Of a stretch of DNA of 43,967 nt, positions 14,820 to 23,635 are shown piece after piece (the stretch's first letter is position 1; each line of letters begins with the position of its first letter). This DNA comes from Bacteroidetes bacterium GWA2_32_17 (GTDB lineage Bacteria; Bacteroidota; Bacteroidia; Bacteroidales; GWA2-32-17). The translations under genes and the position numbers were made by a program. The stretch spans positions 1 through 43,967 of the forward strand of contig MENF01000087.1 of NCBI GenBank assembly GCA_001769035.1, given 5' to 3'. The notes below the pieces were generated by a model. It saw nothing but the letters and a program-made list of their open reading frames with translations, was not told the origin of the DNA and searched no databases.

Positions 14820-15212
14820 ATGAAAATATTTACACCAATAATTTTCATAGTTCTTTTATCTGTTATTTTTAGTTGTCAAAAAAATAAAGAAGAAAAAATT
14901 ACAGGTAAATGGCAATTTGTTTATTTAACCAATGCCGGAAATACTATTCAAACATGGTCTTTTAATAACGATAACAGTTTAATTCGTTCTATTACAACCG
15001 ATTCTACAATTTCAGATACTGCAAAATGGGATATTCAGGCAAAAGCATTTTCACGACCTGATTTAACAATTACAAGTTTAAATTACGACTTCGATGGCGT
15101 TTATGAAGTGCTGACTTTAAATAAAAAGTTTTTAATTATAGAACGTATAATATTAACTGATGGCAATACCGGTGGTGCTTTTAAAAGATATGAGTTTGTG
15201 AAATCAAAATAA
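14820..15212 (+). CDS. Small lipocalin-like lipoprotein (second of a tandem pair)
   Basis: 130 aa. Lipobox IFSC (Cys19) in MKIFTPIIFIVLLSVIFSC. The mature part has KITGKWQFVYLTNAGNTIQ, WSFNNDNSLIRSITTDSTI and SDTAKWDI, parallel to the preceding paralogue's TGSW, YTFASDN and VDTANYEL. It starts 4 bases after that gene's stop, so they are co-transcribed. Likely a periplasmic or outer-membrane lipoprotein with a calycin-like fold; its ligand is unknown. Confidence 0.75.
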   Translation: MKIFTPIIFIVLLSVIFSCQKNKEEKITGKWQFVYLTNAGNTIQTWSFNNDNSLIRSITTDSTISDTAKWDIQAKAFSRPDLTITSLNYDFDGVYEVLTLNKKFLIIERIILTDGNTGGAFKRYEFVKSK

Positions 15213-15248
15213 ATTACAACCCCATAATCCTTAATCCTAAATAAACAA

Positions 15249-16607
15249 ATGTCGAAACAGAAGTCTGCTTTTTTTTGCAGTAATTGCGGAGCCGAATCAA
15301 CTAAATGGGTTGGTAAATGCACTTCTTGCGGCGAATGGAATACATACATTGAAGAACCAGTAATAAAAATAAAAAAATCTGTTTACGGAAAAACAAGAGA
15401 AGCCGTTATTCCAAAACTTGTTTCAGAAATAAGCATTTCGCCTGAGCCACGACTAAATTCAAAAAGCGTTGAATTAAACCGTGTATTAGGTGGTGGAATT
15501 GTCCCCGGCTCGGTTATTTTAATTGGTGGCGAACCCGGAATAGGAAAATCAACATTAATGTTGCAGTTTTCATTAAGAGTTAACTCCTATAAAATTTTAT
15601 ATGTTTCGGGCGAAGAAAGCGAACAGCAACTTAAACTTCGTGCCGAACGTATTGGAGGTAAAGGTGAGAATTGTTATATGTATTGCGAAAGCAATCTCGA
15701 TAATATTCTATTACAAATTGATAAGTTAAATCCAGATATAATTATTATTGACTCCATCCAAACCGTTCAATCCGAAAGAGTTGAATCATCACCCGGTTCT
15801 GTAGTGCAAGTAAGAGAATGTACCGGAGCTTTTATTAAATATGCTAAAGAAAATAACAAGCCATTTTTTTTAATTGGACATATTAATAAAGAAGGAAGTA
15901 TTGCAGGACCAAAAGTTCTCGAACACATGGTTGACACAGTTCTTGCTTTTGAAGGCGATTTAAACAATTTATACAGAATATTACGGGCAACAAAAAACCG
16001 CTTTGGCTCAACAAGCGAAATAGGAATATTTGAAATGCAAAGTACAGGTTTAAAAGAAGTTCCAAATCCATCAGATATATTATTATCTCACACCGATGAA
16101 ATATTAAGCGGAACAGTGGTAGCTTCAACATTAGAAGGAATTCGTCCAATTTTAATTGAAGTTCAGGCATTGGTAAGCTCCGCTGCTTACGGTATTCCCC
16201 AACGTTCATCAACAGGATTCGATACCCGAAGACTTGGAATGTTACTGGCTGTTTTAGAAAAACGAGCCGGCTTTCGTTTATCAGCAAAAGATGTATTTTT
16301 AAATATTGCTGGAGGTATAAAAGTTAGCGACCCTGCAATAGATTTAGCAGTAATTGCTGCAGTACTTTCATCTGATTTAGACCGCCCCGTTTCAAAAAGC
16401 CTGTGCATTGCCGGCGAAATTGGCTTAACAGGCGAAATCCGCCCTGTTTCGCGTATTGAGCAACGAATTAGTGAAGCCCAGAAACTTGGCTTCAAAAAAA
16501 TGCTTATTTCAAAATACGGACTTAAAGGAATTGCTCTTTCAAAGTACAGTATTCAAATTATACCGGTTTCAAAAGTTGAAGAAGCTTTTAAAGTACTTTT
16601 TCATTAA
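15249..16607 (+). CDS. radA: DNA repair protein RadA
   Basis: 452 aa, full length. A RecA-like branch-migration ATPase used in recombinational repair. It has the N-terminal C4 zinc finger (FFCSNCGAESTKWVGKCTSCGEW), Walker A GGEPGIGKSTLM, Walker B PDIIIIDSIQ, the RadA-specific KNRFGS motif, and a C-terminal Lon-protease-like domain (LAVIAAVLSSDLDRPVS, CIAGEIGLTGEIRPVSRIEQR). ATG at 15249. The gene follows the lipoprotein pair and may share their transcript. Confidence 0.97.
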   Translation: MSKQKSAFFCSNCGAESTKWVGKCTSCGEWNTYIEEPVIKIKKSVYGKTREAVIPKLVSEISISPEPRLNSKSVELNRVLGGGIVPGSVILIGGEPGIGKSTLMLQFSLRVNSYKILYVSGEESEQQLKLRAERIGGKGENCYMYCESNLDNILLQIDKLNPDIIIIDSIQTVQSERVESSPGSVVQVRECTGAFIKYAKENNKPFFLIGHINKEGSIAGPKVLEHMVDTVLAFEGDLNNLYRILRATKNRFGSTSEIGIFEMQSTGLKEVPNPSDILLSHTDEILSGTVVASTLEGIRPILIEVQALVSSAAYGIPQRSSTGFDTRRLGMLLAVLEKRAGFRLSAKDVFLNIAGGIKVSDPAIDLAVIAAVLSSDLDRPVSKSLCIAGEIGLTGEIRPVSRIEQRISEAQKLGFKKMLISKYGLKGIALSKYSIQIIPVSKVEEAFKVLFH

Positions 16608-17038
16608 TGCTAATATTGATTACAAATTATTTAAACCTCAAATCCTCATTTCTTAAACTAAAGTATAGAAAAAAAGATATTCCATTAACCCCAGCCTTAA
16701 CTTCAACAAACTCATCTACCAAAAACTGAGGTTATGCAATTCTGCTCACCTCTATGGCTTTAGCCCATTCGCTATATTAGATATTTGGTAATAAAACAAT
16801 AAAATGTTCAAATATAATTATATAACAGGGTTAACTTGCGAATTTAAAGATAAAATAATTTTAATGAAATATAATTCATAATTCCCAATTTTATAATAAT
16901 TTTGAACCCTTAACGTTTAAGGATTAAATTTTTTAAAAACACAGATTATTAATTAGTGTGTATCCGTAAACTCGAAAAAATAGCCACGAATTTGTACGAA
17001 AATATTGGCGATAATTCGTACAATTAGTGGCAAAAATA
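16608..17038. other. Gene-free region with a GCCAC-type hairpin
   Basis: No gene is supported on either strand. 16983-17000 (gccacgaatttgtacgaa) and 17015-17031 (ttcgtacaattagtggc) form an imperfect inverted repeat around a 14-base loop. ttaacgtttaa (16909-16919) is a small palindrome. The rest is AT-rich and featureless. Confidence 0.6.
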
Positions 17039-17211
17039 GACTTAATGGACAAACACTAATTAGTGTCTGTCTATAATGTCCGATTTTTTCGTTATGCTTG
17101 TTTTGAAAACAGTCATTTACATAAGTAAACTCCTTGGTTTTCAAAACTTCGCATGCCTCAAACTCGAACATTATAGTTCAGACACTGACTTAATGGACAA
17201 ACACTAATTAG
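17039..17211. mobile_element. MITE-like inverted-repeat element (complete copy)
   Basis: The left end gtgtctgtctataatgtccga (17063-17083) and the right end tcgaacattatagttcagacac (17164-17185) are inverted repeats. Similarity continues inward through gttttgaaaac / gttttcaaaac, so nearly the whole 123 bp can fold. An identical 25-base direct repeat starting gacttaatggacaaacacta flanks it at 17039-17063 and 17187-17211; it is too long to be a simple target duplication, so it may be part of the element. Copy 1 is at 1-85 and a diverged piece is at 43855-43875. No transposase is in the window. Confidence 0.7.
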
Positions 17212-17222
17212 ATTCTACGTAA

Positions 17223-19229
17223 ATGTTCAAAATGACAAAATATTTAATAATAGCATACTTATTATTGCATTGCAATATAGTTTTTTCGCAGGAAGATTTT
17301 TACAGCAAGCTTACAAAAAAAGCCGATATTACTTTTACAAGTAATGAGTTTTTTAAAGCTCTTAACATGTACAAAGATTTGTACAAAGAATCGCAAAATA
17401 AAGACGAAAAAAATTATATTTCGTTTCGAATTGCAGAATGTTACAGAAACATGAACCAAACCCAAAAAGCCGAAGGTGCTTATTTAAAGGTTATTACAAA
17501 AAATTATAATAATCCATTGATATACTATTACTATGCCGATATGCTTCGCCGAAACGAAAAATATGCCGATGCTGCCACACAATTTGAAGAATATTTAAAA
17601 CGTGTTCCTGATGATAAACGAGCAATCGAAGCAAAAAAATCTTGTTCGTTAACGGCACAATGGATTGAAAACCCAACAAGATATGTTATTGAAAACAAAA
17701 AAGAGCTGAATTCAAAAGAAAGTGATTTTGCTCCGGCTTTTGCAACAAACGATTTTACAGATATTTACTTCACTTCTACCCGTTCAAGTACTCATGGCGA
17801 TAAAATTAATCCCGTTACAGGTCAAATCTTTTCCGATATTTTTGAAATAACATTAGACAAAAAAGGTGCGTGGAGTAAACCCGAACCACTAAATGATACT
17901 ATTAATTCGCCAAATGATGATGGTACGCCAGCACTTTCAGATAGTTATAACAGCATGTATTTTACACGTTGCAAAATTGTAAGAGGAATAAAATTAGGTT
18001 GCCAAATTTATAAAGCACATAGGGATGCAGGTGATGATTGGCTTAACTACGAAATTGTTCAAATTGCAGGCGACAGTATTACAGTCGGGCATCCCTCTGT
18101 TTCGAAAGACGGACTTACCATGTATTTTGTTTCTAATATGTCAGGCGGTTTTGGAGGGAATGATATTTATATGATGGAACGTAAATCCAAATCAAAATCA
18201 TTTGCAAACCCAAAAAACCTTGGTATGGAAATAAACACTTTAGGCGACGAAATGTACCCTTTTATCCGCGAAAATGGGATACTTTACTTTTGCTCAAACG
18301 GTCATCCTGGTATGGGCGGTCTCGATATATTTAAAGCTACGAAAAATGAAGATAACGAATGGGTTGTAGAAAATATGCGATATCCATTAAATTCTTCGGA
18401 AGATGATTTTGGAATTATTTTTAAGGGCAACCAGGAAGAAGGATTATTTTGTTCGTCGCGCAAAGGTGGACGAGGCAAAGACGATATTTATTCATTTATT
18501 CTTCCCGCAATGGAATTTGTGCTGCAAGGTGTTATTAAAGATGAAAATACCGATAAACCAATTAACGGAGCAAGAATCAGAATAGTTGGTAGCGATGGAA
18601 CTGATTTAGATATTACAACTAAAGATGATGGAACATTTAGATATAAGCTTAATCAGCATACCGATTATATTTATATAGCAAAAAAAGAAGGATATTTAAA
18701 CGGCAAAGGCAGAATAACAACTGCCGAGCTTGCAGACAGTAAGGTGTTTAGAGATGAGATAAGATTAGCTTCAATTACAAATCCTGTTGAAGTTGAAAAT
18801 GTGCTTTACGATTTTGGCAAATGGGAATTGCGTCCCGAAGCCAAAAAAGAATTAAACGGATTAGTTGATATTTTAAAAGCGAACCCAAATATTACAATAG
18901 AATTAAGTTCACATACTGATATGATTGGAGACTCGTTAAGCAACATTTCGCTTTCGCAAAAGCGTGCACAATCAGTTGTTGATTATCTTGTTGAAAAAGG
19001 AATTCAGAAAGACCGGCTTGTTGCAAAAGGATATGGAAAAAACATTTCGAAAGTTATTAATGGGAAAATTGCAAAAGATGGAGTTTTTAAAGAAGGCGAT
19101 ATACTTAACGAAGATTACATTAATAAGCTTTTAACGCAAGAACTTAAAGACCAAGCTAATCAAATTAATCGTAGAACTGAATTTAAAGTGTTATCAACCA
19201 ATTATATACCCGATGTAGATAATGAGTGA
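17223..19229 (+). CDS. PorE-like OmpA-family protein (TPR, PD40 propeller, regulatory domain, OmpA)
   Basis: 668 aa. Signal peptide at residues 1-22 (ending IVFSQ). Domains in order: TPR-like helices (~25-145, with AECYRNMNQTQKAEGAYLKV and YYYADMLRRNEKYADAATQFEEYL), a PD40/WD40-like propeller (~165-425, repeated PALSDSYNSMYFTR, PSVSKDGLTMYFVSN, PFIRENGILYFCSN, GGLDIFKA), a carboxypeptidase regulatory-like domain (~433-515, GVIKDENTDKPINGARIRI), and an OmpA C-terminal peptidoglycan-binding domain (~540-660, IELSSHTDMIGD, NISLSQKRAQSVVDYLVEKG). This is the architecture of T9SS component PorE of Porphyromonas gingivalis, although many Bacteroidota encode several such proteins. PorE is a lipoprotein, whereas the Cys here is in a poor lipobox (LLHC). 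The gene begins 12 bases after the MITE-like element. Confidence 0.88.
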   Translation: MFKMTKYLIIAYLLLHCNIVFSQEDFYSKLTKKADITFTSNEFFKALNMYKDLYKESQNKDEKNYISFRIAECYRNMNQTQKAEGAYLKVITKNYNNPLIYYYYADMLRRNEKYADAATQFEEYLKRVPDDKRAIEAKKSCSLTAQWIENPTRYVIENKKELNSKESDFAPAFATNDFTDIYFTSTRSSTHGDKINPVTGQIFSDIFEITLDKKGAWSKPEPLNDTINSPNDDGTPALSDSYNSMYFTRCKIVRGIKLGCQIYKAHRDAGDDWLNYEIVQIAGDSITVGHPSVSKDGLTMYFVSNMSGGFGGNDIYMMERKSKSKSFANPKNLGMEINTLGDEMYPFIRENGILYFCSNGHPGMGGLDIFKATKNEDNEWVVENMRYPLNSSEDDFGIIFKGNQEEGLFCSSRKGGRGKDDIYSFILPAMEFVLQGVIKDENTDKPINGARIRIVGSDGTDLDITTKDDGTFRYKLNQHTDYIYIAKKEGYLNGKGRITTAELADSKVFRDEIRLASITNPVEVENVLYDFGKWELRPEAKKELNGLVDILKANPNITIELSSHTDMIGDSLSNISLSQKRAQSVVDYLVEKGIQKDRLVAKGYGKNISKVINGKIAKDGVFKEGDILNEDYINKLLTQELKDQANQINRRTEFKVLSTNYIPDVDNE

Positions 19230-19410
19230 TTTAATAAATGTTGTTACGCATAAGTAAATTTAAGACAGTCATACATTGTCATTCTCTTCATGTTATATTT
19301 GTTTATTACATAAGACGGGTTAATAAATTATTTCCTTTTAATTATTTTTATGTTAAATTTTAGTTATTTGTTAAATATGTTTTGTACTTTTGAATAATTA
19401 TTTTAGAAAA

Positions 19411-19995
19411 ATGAAAATTATATCAATTACAATATCACTGTTATTTGTTTTTGTTATTACTAAAGGTCAAACCGATAGCACAAACGAATATTTTAATCCA
19501 TCTAACTTAAAGCAAAATAACGTTTCAGGCAAATGGGGTGTAAATGCCGGTGCGTTTGGCGGAAGTTTTAATGGTAATGGTTATTTTGGTTCTTTTATTG
19601 CTCCAAATTATAGTGTTGATTTAACAAAAAAACTTTCAATTCAAGCCGGTATAATTTTCAGTTCATTTAACTTTTCAAACAAATTTTCAGAAAATAATTC
19701 TAATCGTTTTAATTCATTAAACGGAACATTTTTTTACACACAGGGTTCATATAAAATTAGCAACAAAGTTTTTTTAACAGGCGGAGCTTATACCTCATTA
19801 AACAATGCACCTAAAAATAATATAAATCCAGCATTTTATAACGAAGCCAAAGGTGGAAAACTTGGCATAGGATATATTTTTAATGAACATTCGAGCATGT
19901 ATTTCGAAATACAATTAAACAAAGGCAATTCACCATTTAACACATATTCAAGCCCTTATTCCCATAATATACAAAACTCAGTTTTTAGTTGGTAA
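19411..19995 (+). CDS. Putative outer-membrane protein, small
   Basis: 194 aa from the ATG at 19411. Upstream codons back to 19390 are open but overlap a -7-like tacttttg (19385-19392), so the ATG is preferred. The signal peptide is MKIISITISLLFVFVITKG before QTDS. The mature part is Gly/Asn/Ser/Phe-rich with alternating strands (WGVNAGAFGGSFNGNGYFGSF, LSIQAGIIFSSFNFSN, GKLGIGYIFNEHSSMYFEIQL), suggesting a small beta-barrel. No family is recognised. It stands alone, 181 bases after the OmpA-like gene. Confidence 0.6.
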   Translation: MKIISITISLLFVFVITKGQTDSTNEYFNPSNLKQNNVSGKWGVNAGAFGGSFNGNGYFGSFIAPNYSVDLTKKLSIQAGIIFSSFNFSNKFSENNSNRFNSLNGTFFYTQGSYKISNKVFLTGGAYTSLNNAPKNNINPAFYNEAKGGKLGIGYIFNEHSSMYFEIQLNKGNSPFNTYSSPYSHNIQNSVFSW

Positions 19996-20147
19996 AAATC
20001 AATTATTTTTATTTTTTTAAAGCATTAATGTTTTAAAGCAAAATTAACAATTAAAGAAATTAATGAATTATTTTAATGTATTTGAAATACTTAATATACT
20101 TAAACTTGTTAAATTTTAAAAATTAATGTAGGTTTGAAAAAAAAATT

Positions 20148-21281
20148 ATGTACCGCTTATTACTTTTATTAATTTTAGTTTTTACAAATAATTTGTTTGC
20201 ACAAAACAATGATATAATTATTTTAAAAGGTAGCGTGCATTCTGTATCCAGCGATGAACCTGTAAGCTTTGCAACTGTTCACATTCAAAAAACCACAATA
20301 GGAACAATTACTGCTGAGGACGGGAAATTTGAATTACCTTTTGAATCACGTTATTTAAACGATACTTTAATTATATCGTCGGTTGGTTATAAACAAGTTA
20401 AACTTCTAATTTCACAAATAAAATTAAAACAATTTTTGCATATTGAAATTGAAGATTCGCTTTTTCTTTTAAATGAAGTAGTTGCAATGTGTTATGATAA
20501 TATTGAAGCATTGCGTTGGAAAAGCAAAAAAAACGACAAATCGCAATATTTACTTACTTTCTCAACGCGTGAACTTCAAAACGCTGCAAATTATATAAGT
20601 ATTTTAAAAGAAACTTTTAGTGGCAATGCAAAAATTAAAACAAATTTTATTCGTTGGAAAAAAGTTAAAATTTATGGAATACCAGATAAGGTAAATTTCA
20701 CAATTTCGTGGTTCCCATGTCCTTATTGCCCTTCGCAAGCCAATATAGCCGTTACAATCGAAGTTCTTGACAAAAAAAACAATAACTTAATTGAAAATGC
20801 TGCTTACAGAAAACCTCTTATAACATATTACCAAAATCTTTTAGACAAAACTTTTGCACAAGGTGTAGATAACTCACAATTAGAGGAACATTCGCAAGTT
20901 ATGTTTCTTAAAAAAGCTGCCGAACCATATTCTGGACAATGTTATGGGTATTATGAAACAGGTCAGAAAGGATTACGAGGTATTTATAAAAATGGAGTGA
21001 AAGATGGTTTTTGGGAATATTGGTATAGCAATGGACAAAAGAAAATAGAAGGCACATATTCAAACGGAAAAAAAGAAGGGAAATGGCTTTTTTGGTTTTC
21101 TAACGGTCAATTAAGAATAAGTGCAAATTATATTGACGACGACATGGATGGTAAAAATATCTGGTACTGGGAAAACGGTCAAAAGAAAAAAGAAGCAACT
21201 TTTAGAAAAGGCGTATATTTAGAAAAAACCGAATGGGACGAAAAAGGCAAAGTTACCGATATAACAAATTACTTGCATTAA
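20148..21281 (+). CDS. Envelope protein: carboxypeptidase-like regulatory domain plus MORN repeats
   Basis: 377 aa. Signal peptide at ~1-18 (LLLILVFTNNLFAQ). Residues ~25-105 are a CarboxypepD_reg-like domain (LKGSVHSVSSDEPVSFATVHI, AEDGKFELPFE, DTLIISSVGYKQV), as found in TonB-dependent receptors. The middle has no recognised family but contains a CPYC motif (SWFPCPYCPSQAN). The last ~110 residues hold about four MORN-like repeats of ~23 residues (GVKDGFWEYWYSNGQKKIEG, GKKEGKWLFWFSNGQLR, MDGKNIWYWENGQKK), the kind annotated as YwqK-like. It ends 4 bases before the attC-like repeat at 21285. Function unknown. Confidence 0.8.
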   Translation: MYRLLLLLILVFTNNLFAQNNDIIILKGSVHSVSSDEPVSFATVHIQKTTIGTITAEDGKFELPFESRYLNDTLIISSVGYKQVKLLISQIKLKQFLHIEIEDSLFLLNEVVAMCYDNIEALRWKSKKNDKSQYLLTFSTRELQNAANYISILKETFSGNAKIKTNFIRWKKVKIYGIPDKVNFTISWFPCPYCPSQANIAVTIEVLDKKNNNLIENAAYRKPLITYYQNLLDKTFAQGVDNSQLEEHSQVMFLKKAAEPYSGQCYGYYETGQKGLRGIYKNGVKDGFWEYWYSNGQKKIEGTYSNGKKEGKWLFWFSNGQLRISANYIDDDMDGKNIWYWENGQKKKEATFRKGVYLEKTEWDEKGKVTDITNYLH

Positions 21282-21284
21282 AAA

Positions 21285-21400
21285 AGCCAACGATTTCGGT
21301 GTGCAGGTTTGCGTGTTTTTTACCATAGACCTACGCACATGGCGTAGCCTATAATATCAATATAAAAACATGAAACTTGCTCTGTGTTATAAGTTGGCTG
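21285..21400. repeat. attC-like inverted repeat E (3' of the HEPN/MNT pair)
   Basis: agccaac (21285-21291) and gttggct (21393-21399) are perfectly inverted at the ends. Inside, gtgtgcaggtttgcg faces the inverse of cttgctctgtg. The order ccaacgatttcgg ... ctgtgttat resembles the ends of repeats A-C. A second small stem ctacgcacatggcgtag lies at the centre. It is located 17 bases 3' of the HEPN gene, as in the other units, but no partner boundary is found upstream of the MNT gene. Confidence 0.45.
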
Positions 21401-21416
21401 GTTTTGTATAATCGTA

Positions 21417-21812
21417 TTACAGTAATATTTCGTGAACAGTTTTGATAAATTCTTTCATTTTATCATATAATTCCTTCACTTCTTGTTCTTCGTATTCAGT
21501 AAATGGCTCATAATCGGATTCATTTCTTAGTGTAAATGATTTATTTATCATTTTACCATATTTCACATCAATCAAATTCGTATGAATATAATTTTTATTA
21601 AACCAACCTATTAATTGTGAATGTTTCGATGATTCATATTGATCTTTAAGTCCTAAAGCTAATAAAGAATAAAACATCCCATAATAAATTCTATTAATTG
21701 CTATTTTATATTTCTTATTGTCAATCAGAAATAAAACCTCATCAATACATTCAGATGCTTGTTGCATTCTATATTTAATAAGTTCATTCCTAACTTCTAA
21801 ATTCAAAGTCAT
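21417..21812 (-). CDS. HEPN-domain protein (toxin side of MNT/HEPN pair)
   Basis: 131 aa. Alpha-helical HEPN fold of the HepT/HI0074-type, with NRIYYGMFYSLLALGL in helix 2 and an RX4Y motif, LRNESDYEPF, where the HEPN catalytic R(X4-6)H/Y is expected. In known pairs the HEPN protein acts as an RNase toxin and is controlled by its nucleotidyltransferase partner, which can AMPylate the HEPN Tyr. Here the ATG overlaps the partner's stop by 4 bases (21809-21812, ATGA), consistent with tight coupling. Confidence 0.85.
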   Translation of the reverse strand: MTLNLEVRNELIKYRMQQASECIDEVLFLIDNKKYKIAINRIYYGMFYSLLALGLKDQYESSKHSQLIGWFNKNYIHTNLIDVKYGKMINKSFTLRNESDYEPFTEYEEQEVKELYDKMKEFIKTVHEILL

Positions 21813-22129
21813 ACTCTAATTCCATTTAGCATTGCATTAATAAAAATAGGTTGTTTCCCTCTTATTGAAGTTAATTCTTCCTCAGCTAAAATATGTGGAT
21901 CAATAAGGATATCATGTTTTAAGTCTATATCATAACATATGTCAATTACTTTATCTTTAGTTTTCCAGTCTTTTTTAGATTTCATAAGAATTAAAATATC
22001 ATAGTCAGAATCATCAGTTTCAGTATTTTTTGCCTGAGATCCAAACAAATAAATATTTATTAAATCATTTCCGAAGTAATTCGATAATTGATTTTTTAAA
22101 TCCTGTAATATTATATTTTTTTTGCTCAT
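21809..22129 (-). CDS. Minimal nucleotidyltransferase (antitoxin side of MNT/HEPN pair)
   Basis: 106 aa. The nucleotidyltransferase signature GSX10DXD is present as YLFGSQAKNTETDDSDYDILILM, with a third carboxylate likely in KHDILIDPHIL. It is the first gene of the pair and overlaps the HEPN gene. In MntA/HepT systems this protein neutralises the toxin by adding AMP. Roles are assigned by homology of architecture. Confidence 0.87.
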   Translation of the reverse strand: MSKKNIILQDLKNQLSNYFGNDLINIYLFGSQAKNTETDDSDYDILILMKSKKDWKTKDKVIDICYDIDLKHDILIDPHILAEEELTSIRGKQPIFINAMLNGIRV

Positions 22130-22199
22130 AATTTATTTTCTCAAAAATACAAAATATATATTTAATTATCAATGCCAAAAATAATTGTCTGAAAATCAA

Positions 22200-22287
22200 T
22201 TGCCACAAAAGCACAAAAGTTCATTAAAAGAAAATTTATTATTGAATAAACTTTGTAATTTTTAGTGACTTAGTGTTTTAGTGGCAA
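22200..22287. repeat. GCCAC-type inverted repeat downstream of enolase
   Basis: ttgccacaaaagcac (22200-22214) is inverted as gtgttttagtggcaa (22273-22287) with two mismatches, around a ~58-base AT-rich loop. It resembles the gccac...gtggc hairpin at 16983-17031 and sits between the enolase stop (22336) and the MNT gene start. It may be a weak terminator or a dispersed repeat. Confidence 0.5.
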
Positions 22288-22335
22288 AAAGGAATAGTTC
22301 AACCCTTTAATGGTATAAATAAATAAAATTTACAA

Positions 22336-23613
22336 TTACTGATTTTTAAAAGCCGATTTTCCTGCAAATTTTGAACCTGCACCTAATTCATTTTCAATTC
22401 TAAGTAACTGATTAAATTTTTCAATTCTTTCGCTACGGCAGCCGCTACCGGTTTTTAAATGTCCGGCATTAACTGCAACAGTTAAATCGGCAATAAAAGT
22501 ATCGGAGGTTTCGCCCGAACGATGCGAAACAAAAGCATTATAACCATTTTTATAAGCCAATTCTATAGTTTCTAAAGTTTCGGTAACTGTGCCAATTTGA
22601 TTAAGTTTAATTAAAACGGAATTAGCAACTCCTTTTTTAATACCTTCGGCTAAAATTGTTTTATTTGTACAGAATAAATCATCGCCAACAATTTCAATTT
22701 TTTTACCAATAGAGTCGGTTAAATTTTTCCAGCCATTCCAGTCATTTTCAGCCATTCCATCTTCAAGTAAAACTATTGGATATTGTTTTACCCAACTTGT
22801 CCACAATTTAACCATATCGTCGCTTGAAACAGTTTTTTTTGTGCTTTTAAAAAATTTATATTTACCTTTTTCCCACATTTCGCTTGCAGCGGGGTCGAGA
22901 CAAATACTTACATCTTGTCCGGGTTTGTATCCGGCTTTTGTAATTGCTTCTAAAATAACTTCTACAGCTTCTTCGTTTGATTTTAAGTTTGGAGCAAAGC
23001 CACCTTCATCGCCAACGCCTGTGCTATATCCTTTTGCGTTAAGTACACCTTTTAATGTATGAAAAACTTCAATACCCATACGTATAGATTCATTAAAAGT
23101 ACGAGCTCCATGTGGAGCAATCATAAATTCTTGGAAATCAACGTTATTGTCGGCATGTCGGCCACCATTAATAATATTCATACAAGGTACAGGTAACAAA
23201 TAAGAATTAGCTCCGCCTAAATATTGATATAAAGGAATACTCATGCTCATTGCTGATGCACGTGCAAAAGCCATTGATACTGCAAGAATAGCATTAGCAC
23301 CTAAATTTGATTTATTTGGCGAGCCATCTAACTCAATCATAAAATAATCAAGGTCGCGTTGTGTAAAAAATTTGTTTACAACTTCGGGTGCAATCTTTGT
23401 ATTAACATTTTGCACAGCACGCAAAACACCTTTTCCGCCATAGCGTTTTTTGTCGCCATCGCGTAACTCACAAGCTTCGCGTTCGCCTGTAGAGGCACCA
23501 CTTGGAACCATAGCACGTTCCATTGTTCCATCAGATAAATAAACAGTAGCTTCTACTGTTGGGTTTCCTCTTGAATCGAGGATTTCGATTGCATCAACAT
23601 GTACAATTTCCAT
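22336..23613 (-). CDS. eno: Enolase
   Basis: 425 aa, full length. It interconverts 2-phosphoglycerate and phosphoenolpyruvate in glycolysis. Characteristic segments are [17 protein letters not shown] near the start, [39 protein letters not shown], the metal-binding [14 protein letters not shown] and [27 protein letters not shown] (catalytic Lys), and [15 protein letters not shown]. Monocistronic. With pyk at the far end of the window, it is one of two lower-glycolysis genes here. Confidence 0.98.
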   Translation of the reverse strand: MEIVHVDAIEILDSRGNPTVEATVYLSDGTMERAMVPSGASTGEREACELRDGDKKRYGGKGVLRAVQNVNTKIAPEVVNKFFTQRDLDYFMIELDGSPNKSNLGANAILAVSMAFARASAMSMSIPLYQYLGGANSYLLPVPCMNIINGGRHADNNVDFQEFMIAPHGARTFNESIRMGIEVFHTLKGVLNAKGYSTGVGDEGGFAPNLKSNEEAVEVILEAITKAGYKPGQDVSICLDPAASEMWEKGKYKFFKSTKKTVSSDDMVKLWTSWVKQYPIVLLEDGMAENDWNGWKNLTDSIGKKIEIVGDDLFCTNKTILAEGIKKGVANSVLIKLNQIGTVTETLETIELAYKNGYNAFVSHRSGETSDTFIADLTVAVNAGHLKTGSGCRSERIEKFNQLLRIENELGAGSKFAGKSAFKNQ

Positions 23614-23635
23614 TTTGTTTTTTTTTAAATTTAAA

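Noticed and set aside
15883-16287. Minus-strand frame of 134 codons within radA
   Set aside because: Antisense to strongly conserved RadA motifs; no independent support.
16953-17171. Minus-strand frame of 72 codons inside the MITE-like element
   Set aside because: It runs through the inverted-repeat element and its flanks, has no family match I know of, and its ATG lies in the right terminal repeat. The same frame start occurs in the other copies, so it is a repeat by-product.
19390-19410. Upstream start for the 19411 outer-membrane protein
   Set aside because: The codon overlaps a -7-like promoter element (tacttttg); the ATG at 19411 starts a good signal peptide.
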